A DNA stretch of 64,000 nucleotides from Ottelia alismoides (Eukaryota > Streptophyta > Magnoliopsida > Alismatales > Hydrocharitaceae): NCBI GenBank assembly GCA_037367405.1, contig JAZKJV010002609.1, positions 590,001-654,000 on the forward strand, read 5' to 3'. Each line of letters starts with the position of its first letter. Positions within the stretch are counted from its first letter, which is position 1. A program made the position numbers and the translations under genes. Shown here piece by piece: positions 46,495 through 57,765 of the stretch. The notes under the pieces are model-generated. The model ran no database searches. It was given only the letters and a program-made list of their open reading frames with translations, and was not told where the DNA came from.

Positions 46495-48086
46495 CACAAT
46501 CCCAGGGACCCCCATTGACCGGCGATTATTAAAGAATCGGTGGTATATACAATGGATCTAATTGATCGGCGGGGATCAGGGATGATCAGAGAACAAAATC
46601 CATGAAGGGACTGTTGGTGATGGAGCATCATATCATGCGGAAAAAATGCAAGAATATCGGGGAAAAGATGGTTCCCGTCAAGTCAGGCGGATGGGGGTCG
46701 AGTTGACCGGGGTCAACTCGCGGAGGGACCCGATTGGTCCACCTCAGCCGCTAAACGCCAAAATAGGGATCCTTATTAGAAAATGAATTATTTAACATGG
46801 TAAATGATTTTATTAATTTTTGTGTATAAAATAAAAAATGTGTATTATTTCATGTAGTATTTATTCCTGATTTTTATTGAATTTTTCGAGATGTTTTATT
46901 AGGGTTTTAATTTAATAAAGTGTATATGTATGTATTTACATGTATTTTTGTGTATTTTATTTTTAATTTGTTTATTTTCTTTTATTGTTTTATTGTTTTA
47001 TTTTATAAATTTATAACTTATTTTTATGAATATAAATATATTTTTATTTGATTTTTATGAGTTTATTTATATTTTTTAAATAAATGTGTTTGTGTGTATA
47101 TTAGTATACTTATAGGTATTTTACCTATATATTATATACATTTTATTTATTTAATGAATTTTATTTATTTTTATTTTAGCTTTGTATTTTTAATAAGTTC
47201 TATATAATATATACATTAGTATAAAAGTATAGAAGAATAAAGAATAAAAGAATAAAAATCCCTTTTATTTGTGTACATGCTTCATAGGTATTTTGTCTAT
47301 ATATTACATAGACTTATTTTATTTTCCAAATTTTTTTGGTTGTATTCTAATGTCAATATGTACATGAATTATATACATTATCTACAAAATTCTAAAAATA
47401 TGAATTTATAAAAATAATGAATATTGAATAAATGAATATTTTAATCAGGTATTATGTACAAGAAGGGTCAAAAACCTAACTTCCACAGATGGACTCCAAA
47501 AATTATGAAACTAATTTTATAAAATATTTCATGAAATGCTATATACAATTAAAGGTGAGTTTGGGTGATTTGGAGTTTTTATTTGCAAGATATGGGTCTG
47601 TGAAGTTGAGACTTTGGCTTTTTATTATGTGTATAAAATGTACACTATGTATTATTTTTATACAAACTCAATTTTGTATTTTTATTTACATTATTATCTA
47701 CAACTTTTATGAACAAAGTTTCTTTATTTGATGAATAAATAATTATGCATAAAATAGGTGTCAAAAATGCATAAATGGATGAATAAATAAATGAGGTATT
47801 TATTGTATTATTGGCCCTTATCCCCCCCTACTTTATTCCTTGTCGACCAACTCCATCTTGGACATGGTCTCGGGGTTAGGGTCATAAAATATTTGTAATA
47901 TTTTATTCCTTTTTCTTTTCTTCTCTTTATTCTATAATTTTGGCATTAAAAACCTTATTTTATATACAATTAATATACATGGATAATGAATGCTTATTAT
48001 GTACAAATTGATGCTATTTACATGCATTTGCTAGGGTTTTTGAGGCCAAAATGATAGAATAAAGGTGATGAAATGGGGATTCATCA

Positions 48087-48102
48087 CCCCCCTATACTTG
48101 CC
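48087..48102 (-). other. Polypurine tract, minus strand
   Basis: The minus strand reads GGCAAGTATAGGGGGG before LTR TGATGA, identical to the tract at 37341. Confidence 0.9.
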
Positions 48103-48584
48103 TTTACTAGTCCCTAGCAAACACTTATGCAATAAGTACAAAAAGAACAAAGAATAAGAAGAAAAGAAAAAGCAAAAATAAATTGAATTGATCATGATTA
48201 TTAAACTTATCTGTACAAAATCAAAGTTTGGAGCTCAGGTTAGACCTTGGTGTGAAAATGTGTGTGGAACCTGGTAGGGAACCAAATTTAAAACACAACA
48301 GCCTTCGAGAGTCACAGAACTTGGTTCAAATCACCTCAATAGCCAGGTCAGAACTAGCCTACATCATACGCAAACCCTTATGACTATGAAGCTGACTTGT
48401 ACAGTGTAAGTGATGGTGGCTCTCCCCAACTGAAATGATAAAGAGACTGACTTCTCCAGAATGACAACCCAATGATTCCCTAATCCAACAGCTCTTTCCT
48501 CGAGGAGCGGGGTATTCCCTTCTAAGTTCAAGTGGCATCCAACTCAAGAGGAGGAGGTAGAGAAAATAATGGACGGTAGCCAGT
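48103..48584 (-). other. Inverted fragment of the non-autonomous 3' region
   Basis: Reverse complement of about 36860-37340. It is the non-autonomous version, since its 62-codon frame (48359-48547) matches 36896-37084 better than 14879-15067. It breaks off inside the GGTAGCCAGT stem-loop. Confidence 0.8.
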
Positions 48585-48987
48585 CGTTTGATGACCGGGA
48601 ATTTGCCAAGGTCTCTTTTTGTACTTATTGCATCCTAGAATATTATTCTAGATAAAGAGACAAAAATAATATTATTCAAGAACTCCTTGGCAAATTAGAA
48701 TAATATTATTCAAGAACTCCTTATTTGGCTGCTCAACATGTATATTAATTGTATATTAATTGGCTCGGTTCCACCTTCTGACTGGAGCGTAAATAACCCC
48801 TACTTTATTCCTTGTCGACCAACTCCTTTGAGCCAACTCCTTTGAGCCAACTCCTTTGAGCCAAGTCTCTGCTCAAGTAATAAACTGCGAACTAGGCACC
48901 AGCCCGATCTGCGGTGGTGCTCCAGCCGTTGCCGGGTCAATTCGAGGCTAGAGCGTAAATAACCCCTACTTTATTCCTTGTCAACCA
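48585..48987. other. Second filler, patchwork of at least nine fragments
   Basis: In order I recognise: array sequence (GTCGTTTGAT), LTR end (TGATGACCGGGAATTTGCC), pre-tract sequence (TTTTTGTACTTATTGCAT), and the unknown ATTATTCTAGATAAAG block seen at 26120. Then LTR (TGTATATTAATTG), array (CTCGGTTCCACCTTCTGACTG), LTR reverse strand (CCCCTACTTTATTCC), triplicated CCAACTCCTTTGAG, inverted array (TGCGAACTAGGCA), GATCTGCGG, LTR (GTGGTGCTCC), PBS core (GCCGTTGCCGGG), and LTR reverse again. Confidence 0.85.
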
Positions 48988-51440
48988 ACTCCTTTGAGCC
49001 AAGTCTCTCCTTGACGACCCTCGCAAGGTAGAGGCACTTTTTGACTATTCATTGCCTAGTTCGCAGTGCTCTCCGAGGACTATCTGCGAGAGACTGCGAC
49101 ACTTTATTTACGCTCGGTTCCACCTTCTGACTGTGTCTCCGATCTGCGGAGCACGGAACCAAGTCGTTTGATATACATAATTTTTGGTCCCATCTTGAGT
49201 TGCCTATCCGATCTGCGGATCATGGGACCCTGCTGAATCGACTCCTTTGAGTCTTCTCACCTTGATGGTCCTCGCAAGGTTGAGCTTCTGATATCTGCTA
49301 TTTTCATGCCTAGCTGGCAGCACGTTCCCCGAGGGTTATCTGCGGGACGCTGCCACAATTTCTAGATTTGTCGGTCTCTTCTGCTGGTAGCCGATCTGTC
49401 GTCTACCGAGACCACATTGCTGTGGATCCGTCTGATGGGTCCGGCTCCTTTGAGCCAAGTCTCTCCTTGACGACCCTCGCAAGGTAGGGGCACTTTTTGA
49501 CTATTCATTGCCTAGTTCGCAGTGCTCTCCGAGGACTATCTGCGAGAGACTGCGACACTTTATTTACGCTCGGTTCCACCTTCTGACTGTGTCTCCGATC
49601 TGCGGAGCACGGAACCAAGTCGTTTGATATACATAATTTTTGGTCCCATCTTGAGTTGCCTATCCGATCTGCGGATCATGGGACCCTGCTGAATCGACTC
49701 CTTTGAGTCTGCTCACCTTGACGGTCCTCGCAAGGTTGAGCTTCTGATATCTGCTATTTTCATGCCTAGCTGGCAGCACGTTCCCCGAGGGTTATCTGCG
49801 GGACGCTGCCACAATTTCTAGATTTGTCGGTCTCTTCTGCTGGTAGCCGATCTGTCGTCTACCGAGACCACATTGCTGTGGATCCGTCTGATGGGTCCGG
49901 CTCCTTTGATCCAAGTCTCTCCTTGACGACCCTCGCAAGGTAGAGGCACTTTTTGACTATTCATTGCCTAGTTCGCAGTGCTCTCCGAGGACTATCTGCG
50001 AGAGACTGTGACACTTTATTTACGCTCGGTTCCACCTTCTGACTGTGTCTCCGATCTGCGGAGCACGGAACCAAGTCGTTTGATATACATAATTTTTGGT
50101 CCCATCTTGAGTTGCCTATCCGATCTGCGGATCATGGGACCCTACTGAATCGACTCCTTTGAGTCTGCTCACCTTGACGGTCCTCGCAAGGTTGAGCTTC
50201 TGATATCTGCTATTTTCATGCCTAGCTGGCAGCACGTTCCCCGAGGGTTATCTGCGGGACGCTGCCACAATTTCTGGATTTGTCGGTCTCTTCTGCTGGT
50301 AGCCGATCTGTCGTCTACCGAGACCACATTGCTGTGGATCCGTCTGATGGGTCCGGCTCCTTTGAGCCAAGTCTCTCCTTGACGACCCTCGCAAGGTAGA
50401 GGCACTTTTTGACTATTCATTGCCTAGTTCGCAGTGCTCTCCGAGGACTATCTGCGAGAGACTGCGACACTTTATTTACGCTCGGTTCCACCTTCTGACT
50501 GTGTCTCCGATCTGCGGAGCACGGAACCAAGTCGTTTGATATACATAATTTTTGGTCCATCTTGAGTTGCCTATCCGATCTGCGGATCATGGGACCCTGC
50601 TGAATCGACTCCTTTGAGTCTGCTCACCTTGACGGTCCTCGCAAGGTTGAGCTTCTGATATCTGCTATTTTCATGCCTAGCTGGCAGCACGTTCCCCGAG
50701 GGTTATCTGTGGGACGCTGCCACAATTTCTAGATTTGTCGGTCTCTTCTGCTGGTAGCCGATCTGTCGTCTACCGAGACCGTATCTGTGATCCGTCTGAT
50801 GGATCAGGCTCCTTTGAGCCCGCTCTCCTTGATGACCCTCGCAAGGGTGAGCTTCTGTTCTGATTATTCATTAACTAGCATGTACTACTCCCCGAGGGTT
50901 ATCTGCGGGAGAGTACATCATTTTCTAGATACTCGGCTTCATTTCTGGTGTCTCCCATTTGGTGGAGCACGAAGCCGGGTCTTCTGACTTGTGTACTCGG
51001 TCTCCTCCCTGGTTGTGTCTCCTGTCTGTTGGAGTACGGAGCCGAGTACTCTGATTATTCTCTGATTTTGCTCATCTTGAAGACCCTCGCAGGAGTGAGC
51101 CATATATTGTGTTGTTCGGTGTATTCTTGTGACTTTCAGATTATATCACCACCGTGCATCACACTGTCTCGTATGCTTTATTTCCGATCTATCTGAAACT
51201 CTGATTGACCGGAGAAGTCTGTATTGCTCTTTCTTCCTCCCGGTCTTACGGTATCGGCTCTGTTCCCTCATGTTGACCATATGAGCCGATCATTTGCTTC
51301 ATGCTACCGAACCTGATATCTATCCTTTCCGACCTATTTGTCTCCGGTAGCTGACACCCACTTGATTGCAGATTCGGGTGTATTTTCACCTTCTGACTGC
51401 GTCCTCGTTTTCACAGGGAGACGACGGCAAGAGCACGGTT
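48988..51440 (+). repeat. Stem-loop array, second copy
   Basis: The same 456-bp units as at 32668-34080, followed by the same diverged units (GTACTCGG arms near 50990-51048). It holds about one more full unit than the intact part of copy one. Most differences from copy one are single substitutions, several of them making G-T pairs within stems. Confidence 0.88.
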
Positions 51441-51563
51441 GTCGCTTATCAGACATCGTCCTGTACTTCACTAGTTTTTTCACCACTTGTATATATGTGT
51501 GCCTTGTTCATTCTTTCTCTCGTATGTTGTGTATGCCCCAGATCTATCGCCATATCTTTGTGT

Positions 51564-52093
51564 CTACACTTAGGACGTAACTTGTCCTAAGTGTAGGGGG
51601 GCACGCACCGAGTTGTTCTTTCCTTACACATTTTACCACTCTTGTTCTTGCCTATACTTAGGGATATCTCACCCTAAGTATAGGGGGAGTGATGCGTATA
51701 CTCTCCACGATCTTTTCATCCATATGTACATATCCATCTTTTCTTCTTTTCTTCTTTTCTTCTTTTCCTTTTCTATCTTCTGTATCTAAATAAAAGGTGT
51801 CACCCCTTTGTGTCAGTTTTCTGTACTTAGGACGTACTTTGTCCTAAGTATAGGGGGGTGCACCCCTGATTTGTTAATTCTTTGATATGTTTATTCCCAC
51901 CCTTGACCCTCCCTGCTTTGTGTACAGTCTGCTATACTTAGGATTACTTGATCCTAAGTATAGGGGGACGGTCAACTTCTATTTCCTTTGTCTCTTATTC
52001 TTATTCTTTAGACTTGTCTATACGCAGTACGAGTTATGTCTTCTCTTTTCTTTTCGATCTATGAGGACATAGCTCAAGCTAAGTATAGGGGGG
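51564..52093 (+). repeat. Array of five G-run hairpins, second copy
   Basis: Inverted repeats at 51564-51601, 51652-51687, 51821-51858, 51932-51967 and 52018-52093 correspond one for one to those at 34860-35389, with the same terminal G-runs. Confidence 0.87.
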
Positions 52094-54040
52094 TCGTATA
52101 TACTATGGATATACTTTAGCCATAACTCGTACTTTCTTAATAAAATCACTAATAATTCATTAAAAATCCTTAATAAAAAGATGGGATTATTCCTCAAATT
52201 CTTTTTGTATATACTGATTAATAAATCAGGTGAAAATGTTTTTTGCAAAATGTTTGAAAAATAGTTTGAAAATTATTGTGAACATTTATTGAAAACTATT
52301 TTGAAAATGTTTTGTTACATGTTTTCAACCTTTGTAAAAATGTGTGGTTTGTAAAAATTTATTTTCTTTGTGTGAAATAAAATATTTGAAAAATGATTTG
52401 CAAATGCTTTGAAAAATGGTTGCAAAAATATTTTGAAAAATCTATATATACTGTTTTGAAAAACCTTTGCAAAATGATTTTCAAATGTGTGTACATGTTT
52501 GTAAAAATGGTTGTAAAAATGATTTTGGACTATAGTTTTCAAAAATTGTTTGAAAAATTTGTGTCAAATAAATTTGAGGAATAGTCACATATAATAATAA
52601 AAAAAACTAAAATAATATATATTATTACTATTATAAATAAAAATAAAAAAATCAACAAAATTCTTTAATAAGTGTATATACATACCTATAAATAAAAACT
52701 AAATTGTAAATTCTTAATTCTTGTAAAATAAAGCGGCATGCCCGTGTAAATAGTTGTACATATTTTGAGTGCCAAAATTATTTTATTTGCAAAAATTCTT
52801 TGTGTAAAATTTCTTCTCTTTGTTTTCAAATTCTTTGAAAAATTGCATTATTCTTTGCATATTTGTAAATAGCATTTGCATTGCATTCATCTTCTTTGAT
52901 TGAGCTTGATAATTGAACTAGTCCAATAAAGTCGAAGATTGGAGCTTGGTTGGACCTTACTGCACCTAATTGCACTGGAACCTTATGGGAACTAGGTTTA
53001 AGGTACTTCAGGTCTATGCAGACTTAATTCTTTGAGAAATCAGGGCTGGGTTCAAGTCACCTCAGTGGACTAACTAGAACTTTTCGAGACACGTGTATGA
53101 CTCTTGCCGACCGTGACCTAACTTGGACACTTGCACCTTTCACTTGGCTCAACTCAGTTGGAGTGGGTGAGGGGGTTGGATTTGCCAGTATGAGACGCAC
53201 ACGGGTGGAATTTGTCCTCGTCTAGGGGAGGGAAGTGCACCCCAAACCTGGTCCAGTAGCCATGAGGTCTAAAGACAGGAGATTGTGGGTTGCGATAAAG
53301 CTTCAAATGAGGATAGTCTTCTGGCTCAAGAGAAAAAGTCCTTATGTAAATGCTGCTGTAAATAATCTGTTGAAAAAAAAAGGAAAAAAAAAAGTGAAAC
53401 TCCAAAAAAGTGGACAGGCTTGTAAAAAAATAAAATGCCTGCCGGAGTATGTATATATGTTGTATAGAAAATAAGCAAGCTTGAGCACCAAAGTTATACC
53501 ATGTGAGCCTGCAGCTGGATGACTTGACTACACTGGTCTTGCATCCCAAGATAGGTAGCTACACTGGCTACCGTCCATTATTTTCTCTACCTCCTCCTCT
53601 TGAGTTGGATGCCACTTGAACTTAGAAGGGAATACCCCGCTCCTCGAGGAAAGAGGTGTTGGATTAGGGAATCATTGGGTTGTCATTCTGGAGAAGTCAG
53701 TCTCTTTATCATTTCAGTTGGGGAGAGCCACCATCACTTACACTGTACAAGTCAGCTTCATAGTCATAAGGGTTTGCGTATGATGTAGGCTAGTTCTTAC
53801 CTCGCTATTGAGGTGATTTGAACCAAGTTATGTGACTCTCGAAGGCTATTGTGTTTTAAATTTGGTTCCCTACCAGGTTCCACACACATTTTCACACCAA
53901 GGTCTAACCTGAGCTCCAAACTTTGATTTTGTACAGATAAGTTTAATAATCATGATCAATTCAATTTATTTTTGCTTTTTCTTTTCTTCTTATTCTTTAT
54001 TCTTTTTGTACTTATTGCATAAGTGTTTGCTAGGGACTAG
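52094..54040 (+). other. 3' non-coding region, second copy
   Basis: Near-identical to 35390-37340. The 62-codon frame recurs at 53600-53788. Small indels at 53165-53230 break the alignment. No gene seen. Confidence 0.7.
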
Positions 54041-54060
54041 CAAAGGCAAGTATAGGGGGG
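54041..54060 (+). other. Polypurine tract, second non-autonomous copy
   Basis: CAAAGGCAAGTATAGGGGGG directly before LTR TGATGAATCC. Confidence 0.9.
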
Positions 54061-55655
54061 TGATGAATCCCCATTTCATCACCTTTATTCTATCATTTTG
54101 GCCTCAAAAACCCCTAGCAAATGCATGTAAATAGCATCAATTTGTACATAATAAGCATTCATTATCCATGTATATTAATTGTATATAAAATAAGGTTTTT
54201 AATGCCAAAATTATAGAATAAAGAGAAGAAAAGAAAAAGGAATAAAATATTGCAAATATTTTATGACCCTAACCCCGAGACCAAGTCCAAGATGGAGTTG
54301 GTCGACAAGGAATAAAGTAGGGGGGAGATAAGGGCCAATAATACAATAAATACCTCATTTATTTATTCATCCATTTATGCATTTTTTACACCTATTTTAT
54401 GCATAATTATTTATTCATCAAATAAAGAAACTTTGTTCATAAAAGTTGTAGATAATAATGTAAATAAAATACAAAATTGAGTTTGTATAAAAAATAATAC
54501 ACAGTGTACATTTTATACACATAATAAAAAGCCAAAGTCTCAACTTCACAGACCCATATCTTGCAAATAAAAACTCCAAATAACCCAAACTCACCTTTAA
54601 TTGTATATAGCATTTCATGAACTATTTTATAAAATTAGTTTCATAATTTTGGAGTCCATCTGTGGAAGTTAGGTTTTTGACCCTTCTTGTACATAATACC
54701 TGATTAAAATATTCATTTATTCAATATTCATTATTTTTATAAATTCATATTTTTAGAATTTTGTAGATAATGTATATAATTCATGTACATATTGACATTA
54801 GAATACAACCAAAAATAATTTGGAAAATAAAATAAGTCTATGTAATATATAGACAAAATACCTATGAAGCATGTACACAAATAAAAGGGATTTTTATTCT
54901 TTTATTCTTTATTCTTCTATACTTTTATACTAATGCATATATTATATAAAACTTATTAAAAATACAAAGCTAAAATAAAAATAAATAAAATTCATTAAAT
55001 AAATAAAATGTATATAATATATAGGTAAAATACCTATAAGTATACTAATATACACACAAACACATTTATTTAAAAAATATAAATAAACTCATAAAAATCA
55101 AATAAAAATATATTTATATTCATAAAAATAAGTTATAAATTTATAAAATAAAACAATAAAACAATAAAAGAAAATAAACAAATTAAAAATAAAATACACA
55201 AAATACATGTAAATACATACATATACACTTTATTAAATTAAAACCCTAATAAAACATCTCGAAAAATTCAATAAAAATCAGGAATAAATACTACATGAAA
55301 TAATACACATTTTTTATTTTATACACAAAAAATTAATAAAATCATTTACCATGTTAAAATAATTCATTTTCTAATAAGGATCCCTATTTTGGCGTTTAGC
55401 GGCTGAGGTGGACCAATCGGGTCCCTCCGCGAGTTGACCCCGGTCAACTCGACCCCCAGCCGCCTGACTTGATGGGAACCATCTTTTCCCCGATATTCTT
55501 GCATTTTTTCCGCATGATATGATGCTCCATCACCAACAGTCCCTTCATGGATTTTGTTCTCTGATCATCCCTGATCCCCGCCGATCAATTAGATCCATTG
55601 TATATACCACCGATTCTTTAATAATCGCCGGTCAATGGGGGTCCCTGGGATTGTG

Positions 55656-55664
55656 CATAAATAA
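55656..55664 (+). promoter_or_regulatory. TATA-like box
   Basis: CATAAATAA in the equivalent LTR position. Confidence 0.5.
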
Positions 55665-56789
55665 CTCCTCCCACTTCCTTGGTCGAATTTGGCCAATTTC
55701 ATCCCCTTCTTTGAGCTTGAATGAGCTCCCTGGCGGAGCCCTCGTGACAGGAGGTGCTTCCCAGCAACTCGATTCGGCCCAAGGAGGTGGGAAATTTTGT
55801 CGCGGTGGTGCTCCGGCGACCACCCTGCTCCCTGGAGGCCCCCAGGTATAAGAGCTGCGCATTTTATATTTTTAGGTAGTTTCCCATTTATGCATTTCAT
55901 TCTCGCATTTTATTTCGCATTTAGATCTGTAGTTTAGCGTAGAATCACGATTTCGTAGTTCGCCAGAGCTCCGCTCCGGCGAGCTTTTCACCGTGCTTCC
56001 GACTGTGCCCCGACCACCTTCCACTGCCATTTCATTCCCCTACGCCTTCTCCACCTTCCAGCCACTTTGTCCAACCGGATTCGCTTCTGGATCCGCGAAT
56101 CGAAGCTCCTCCACCACCCATCGCCGGAGCTTCTTCGCCCACCTTCATCCCTGTGCTTTCAGCTTCAAACCTCGGGTCGAGGGAGACACCCTCGAGCCCC
56201 TCTACATTCCTGTGCAGGTTAGGTGCGAAGAAAAGCACCAGGAGTAGAGTTTCAAGCGGGCGGAGGTACCTGGAGCCCCATTTCTTCACCGAGCTCGTGG
56301 TGGCTCTCCAGGGTACCTCCGGCCGATCCACACCTCCAGACGCTAGAGCAACCCTCCAGGAAGCGAACGGGACCTTCAGGAGCAGCTATGGTCGGCCGGA
56401 GAGTGAGATCGAGGAGGAGGAAGCTCGCCCCGGCGAGGCTTCTTCCCTGTTCTTCCACGCGTCCTCTCCGCCGTTGGATGAAGACGAAGGCCCAGATAGA
56501 AGGAGAGCCGTCCGATGGAGCGAAGCAGCGACCGTCAGATCTCACGCGAGATCTAATCCTAGCGCTCCATCGGCGAACCGGCATCGGCGCACGTGGAGGC
56601 GCCACGTGTATAAGTGACTCGCATCCAGCCGTTCATCAGCGCCACGTTGGGGGTAATTTGCACGTCTAGCCCCTGTCATTTTTGTATTTAATTTTTAATC
56701 TTGTAAAATATATAGCACGTTGTAAATAAAATGTAAATTTTGCAGAAAGGACCCTGAGTTTATAGAAATTACATTTAGGTCCTTCCGTG

Positions 56790-56813
56790 CCTCACGTGCA
56801 GACCCACGTGAGG
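56790..56813. promoter_or_regulatory. Inverted repeat with ACGTG arms
   Basis: CCTCACGTG and CACGTGAGG around a short loop. Confidence 0.55.
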
Positions 56814-57760
56814 CGCGTGATTTTTGCAGTTATACCCTGGCGATTTTTGTATTGCATTTTTTGCATTTTTCCTAATTATTAAAAATGAAAAGAAGCCATT
56901 TTTTTACTGTCTATATTAGGAAAATACAAAAAAAATAGAAAATGATTTTGAAAAATTCCAAAAAATTATATATAGTATAATTATATATATATATATTGAG
57001 TCCAGAAAATGAAAACCCTAAAAATATGAAAAAGAAAAAGAAAAAAATCAGAAAGCTCCAAAATCCAACAAAAAAAAATAGGAAAATCCTTAAAAAAACC
57101 CCAAAAATATATTTTCCTCTTTTATAATTACCTATATATTATTATTAATGTATTAAAATTAATTTGGGAATTTTTGGAGTCTATTTTATATTTTTAAAAC
57201 CCAAATTATAATCGGCTAATTATTTAGTCCTATATTATGGACATTTTTGAAATTAAAAATACATAAAAATTAGAAATATCCCATAAAAATAACAAAAAAT
57301 TAGAAAATATTAAAAAGCAAAAAATATTATATCTATATATATTCATATATACATATATATATATATACACATATTTATATAAATAAAAATATAATTTAAA
57401 AATTAAAAAAATATATAAAATATAAAAACAAAATAAAAATTATAAAAACAAAAATATAAAAAAAATTACAAAACCCAAAACCCACTAAAACAATAAAAGT
57501 ACATGAACAATGACTTGAATAAATGATGCATCACATACATTCCCTTCGCCTCCCAGTGTTCGACCTCTACCTGTACTTACACCTATACACATTTACATGT
57601 AGAGTTATAATAAATTTTAACTCCACATTTTGGGATAGTTATTGCATATATTTATTGTGGGTTAATTGTTGATCGATCTGGGGATTCTGTCTGAGGTCAA
57701 CTCAGCGACTGTCTCTCCGCCTTGTGGAAAGATACGACCTTGGCAAATTCCCGGTCATCA

Positions 57761-57765
57761 GTCGA
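57761..57765 (+). repeat. Target-site duplication GTCGA, right copy
   Basis: Matches 10748-10752. It is part of the Asp codon (minus strand GAC) of the split outer pol. Confidence 0.9.

Larger units (their letters stand above)
44167..48086 (-). repeat. Complete minus-strand LTR (3.9 kb)
   Basis: The plus strand runs TGATGACCGGG to GGGGATTCATCA, the reverse complement of LTR 37357-41265. To its left is a PBS, as for a 5' LTR; to its right is a polypurine tract, as for a 3' LTR. It therefore joins two internal regions. The TATA-like box is at 46486-46494 (minus), the ACGTG inverted repeat at 45336-45359, and the 225-codon open frame is intact at 45481-46158. Confidence 0.92.
48988..54060 (+). 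mobile_element. Second non-autonomous copy, internal 3' part
   Basis: It starts inside the stem-loop array and runs through the G-run hairpins and the 3' region to the polypurine tract, closely matching 32745-37356. The leader, PBS and 5' LTR are absent, replaced by the filler and inverted sequences to the left. Confidence 0.88.
10753..57760. mobile_element. 47-kb composite nested retrotransposon insertion
   Basis: It is bounded by TGATGA at the left and TCATCA at the right, with GTCGA on both sides, inside the outer pol gene. It is not one simple element. It contains parts of at least two autonomous and two non-autonomous relatives, in both orientations, joined by two stretches of patchwork filler DNA. 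The outermost LTRs are both plus-oriented, but they are far from identical (about 93% over the first 600 bp by eye, much less later). So one end must have been replaced after insertion. Confidence 0.8.
54061..57760 (+). repeat. Plus-strand LTR at the right end of the insert
   Basis: TGATGAATCCCC to GGTCATCA, 3.7 kb. It closely matches LTR 37357-41265 but lacks about 220 bases at 56851 (from GATTTTTGTA to TTGCATTTTT). The TATA-like box is at 55656-55664 and the ACGTG inverted repeat at 56790-56813. It ends exactly at the GTCGA duplication and the outer pol frame. Confidence 0.92.

Noticed and set aside
10753..57760. Whole insert being an assembly artefact
   Set aside because: The matched GTCGA duplication and exact pol continuity argue for a real insertion, although individual inverted junctions (14593, 26064, 41281, 48585) still need read support.
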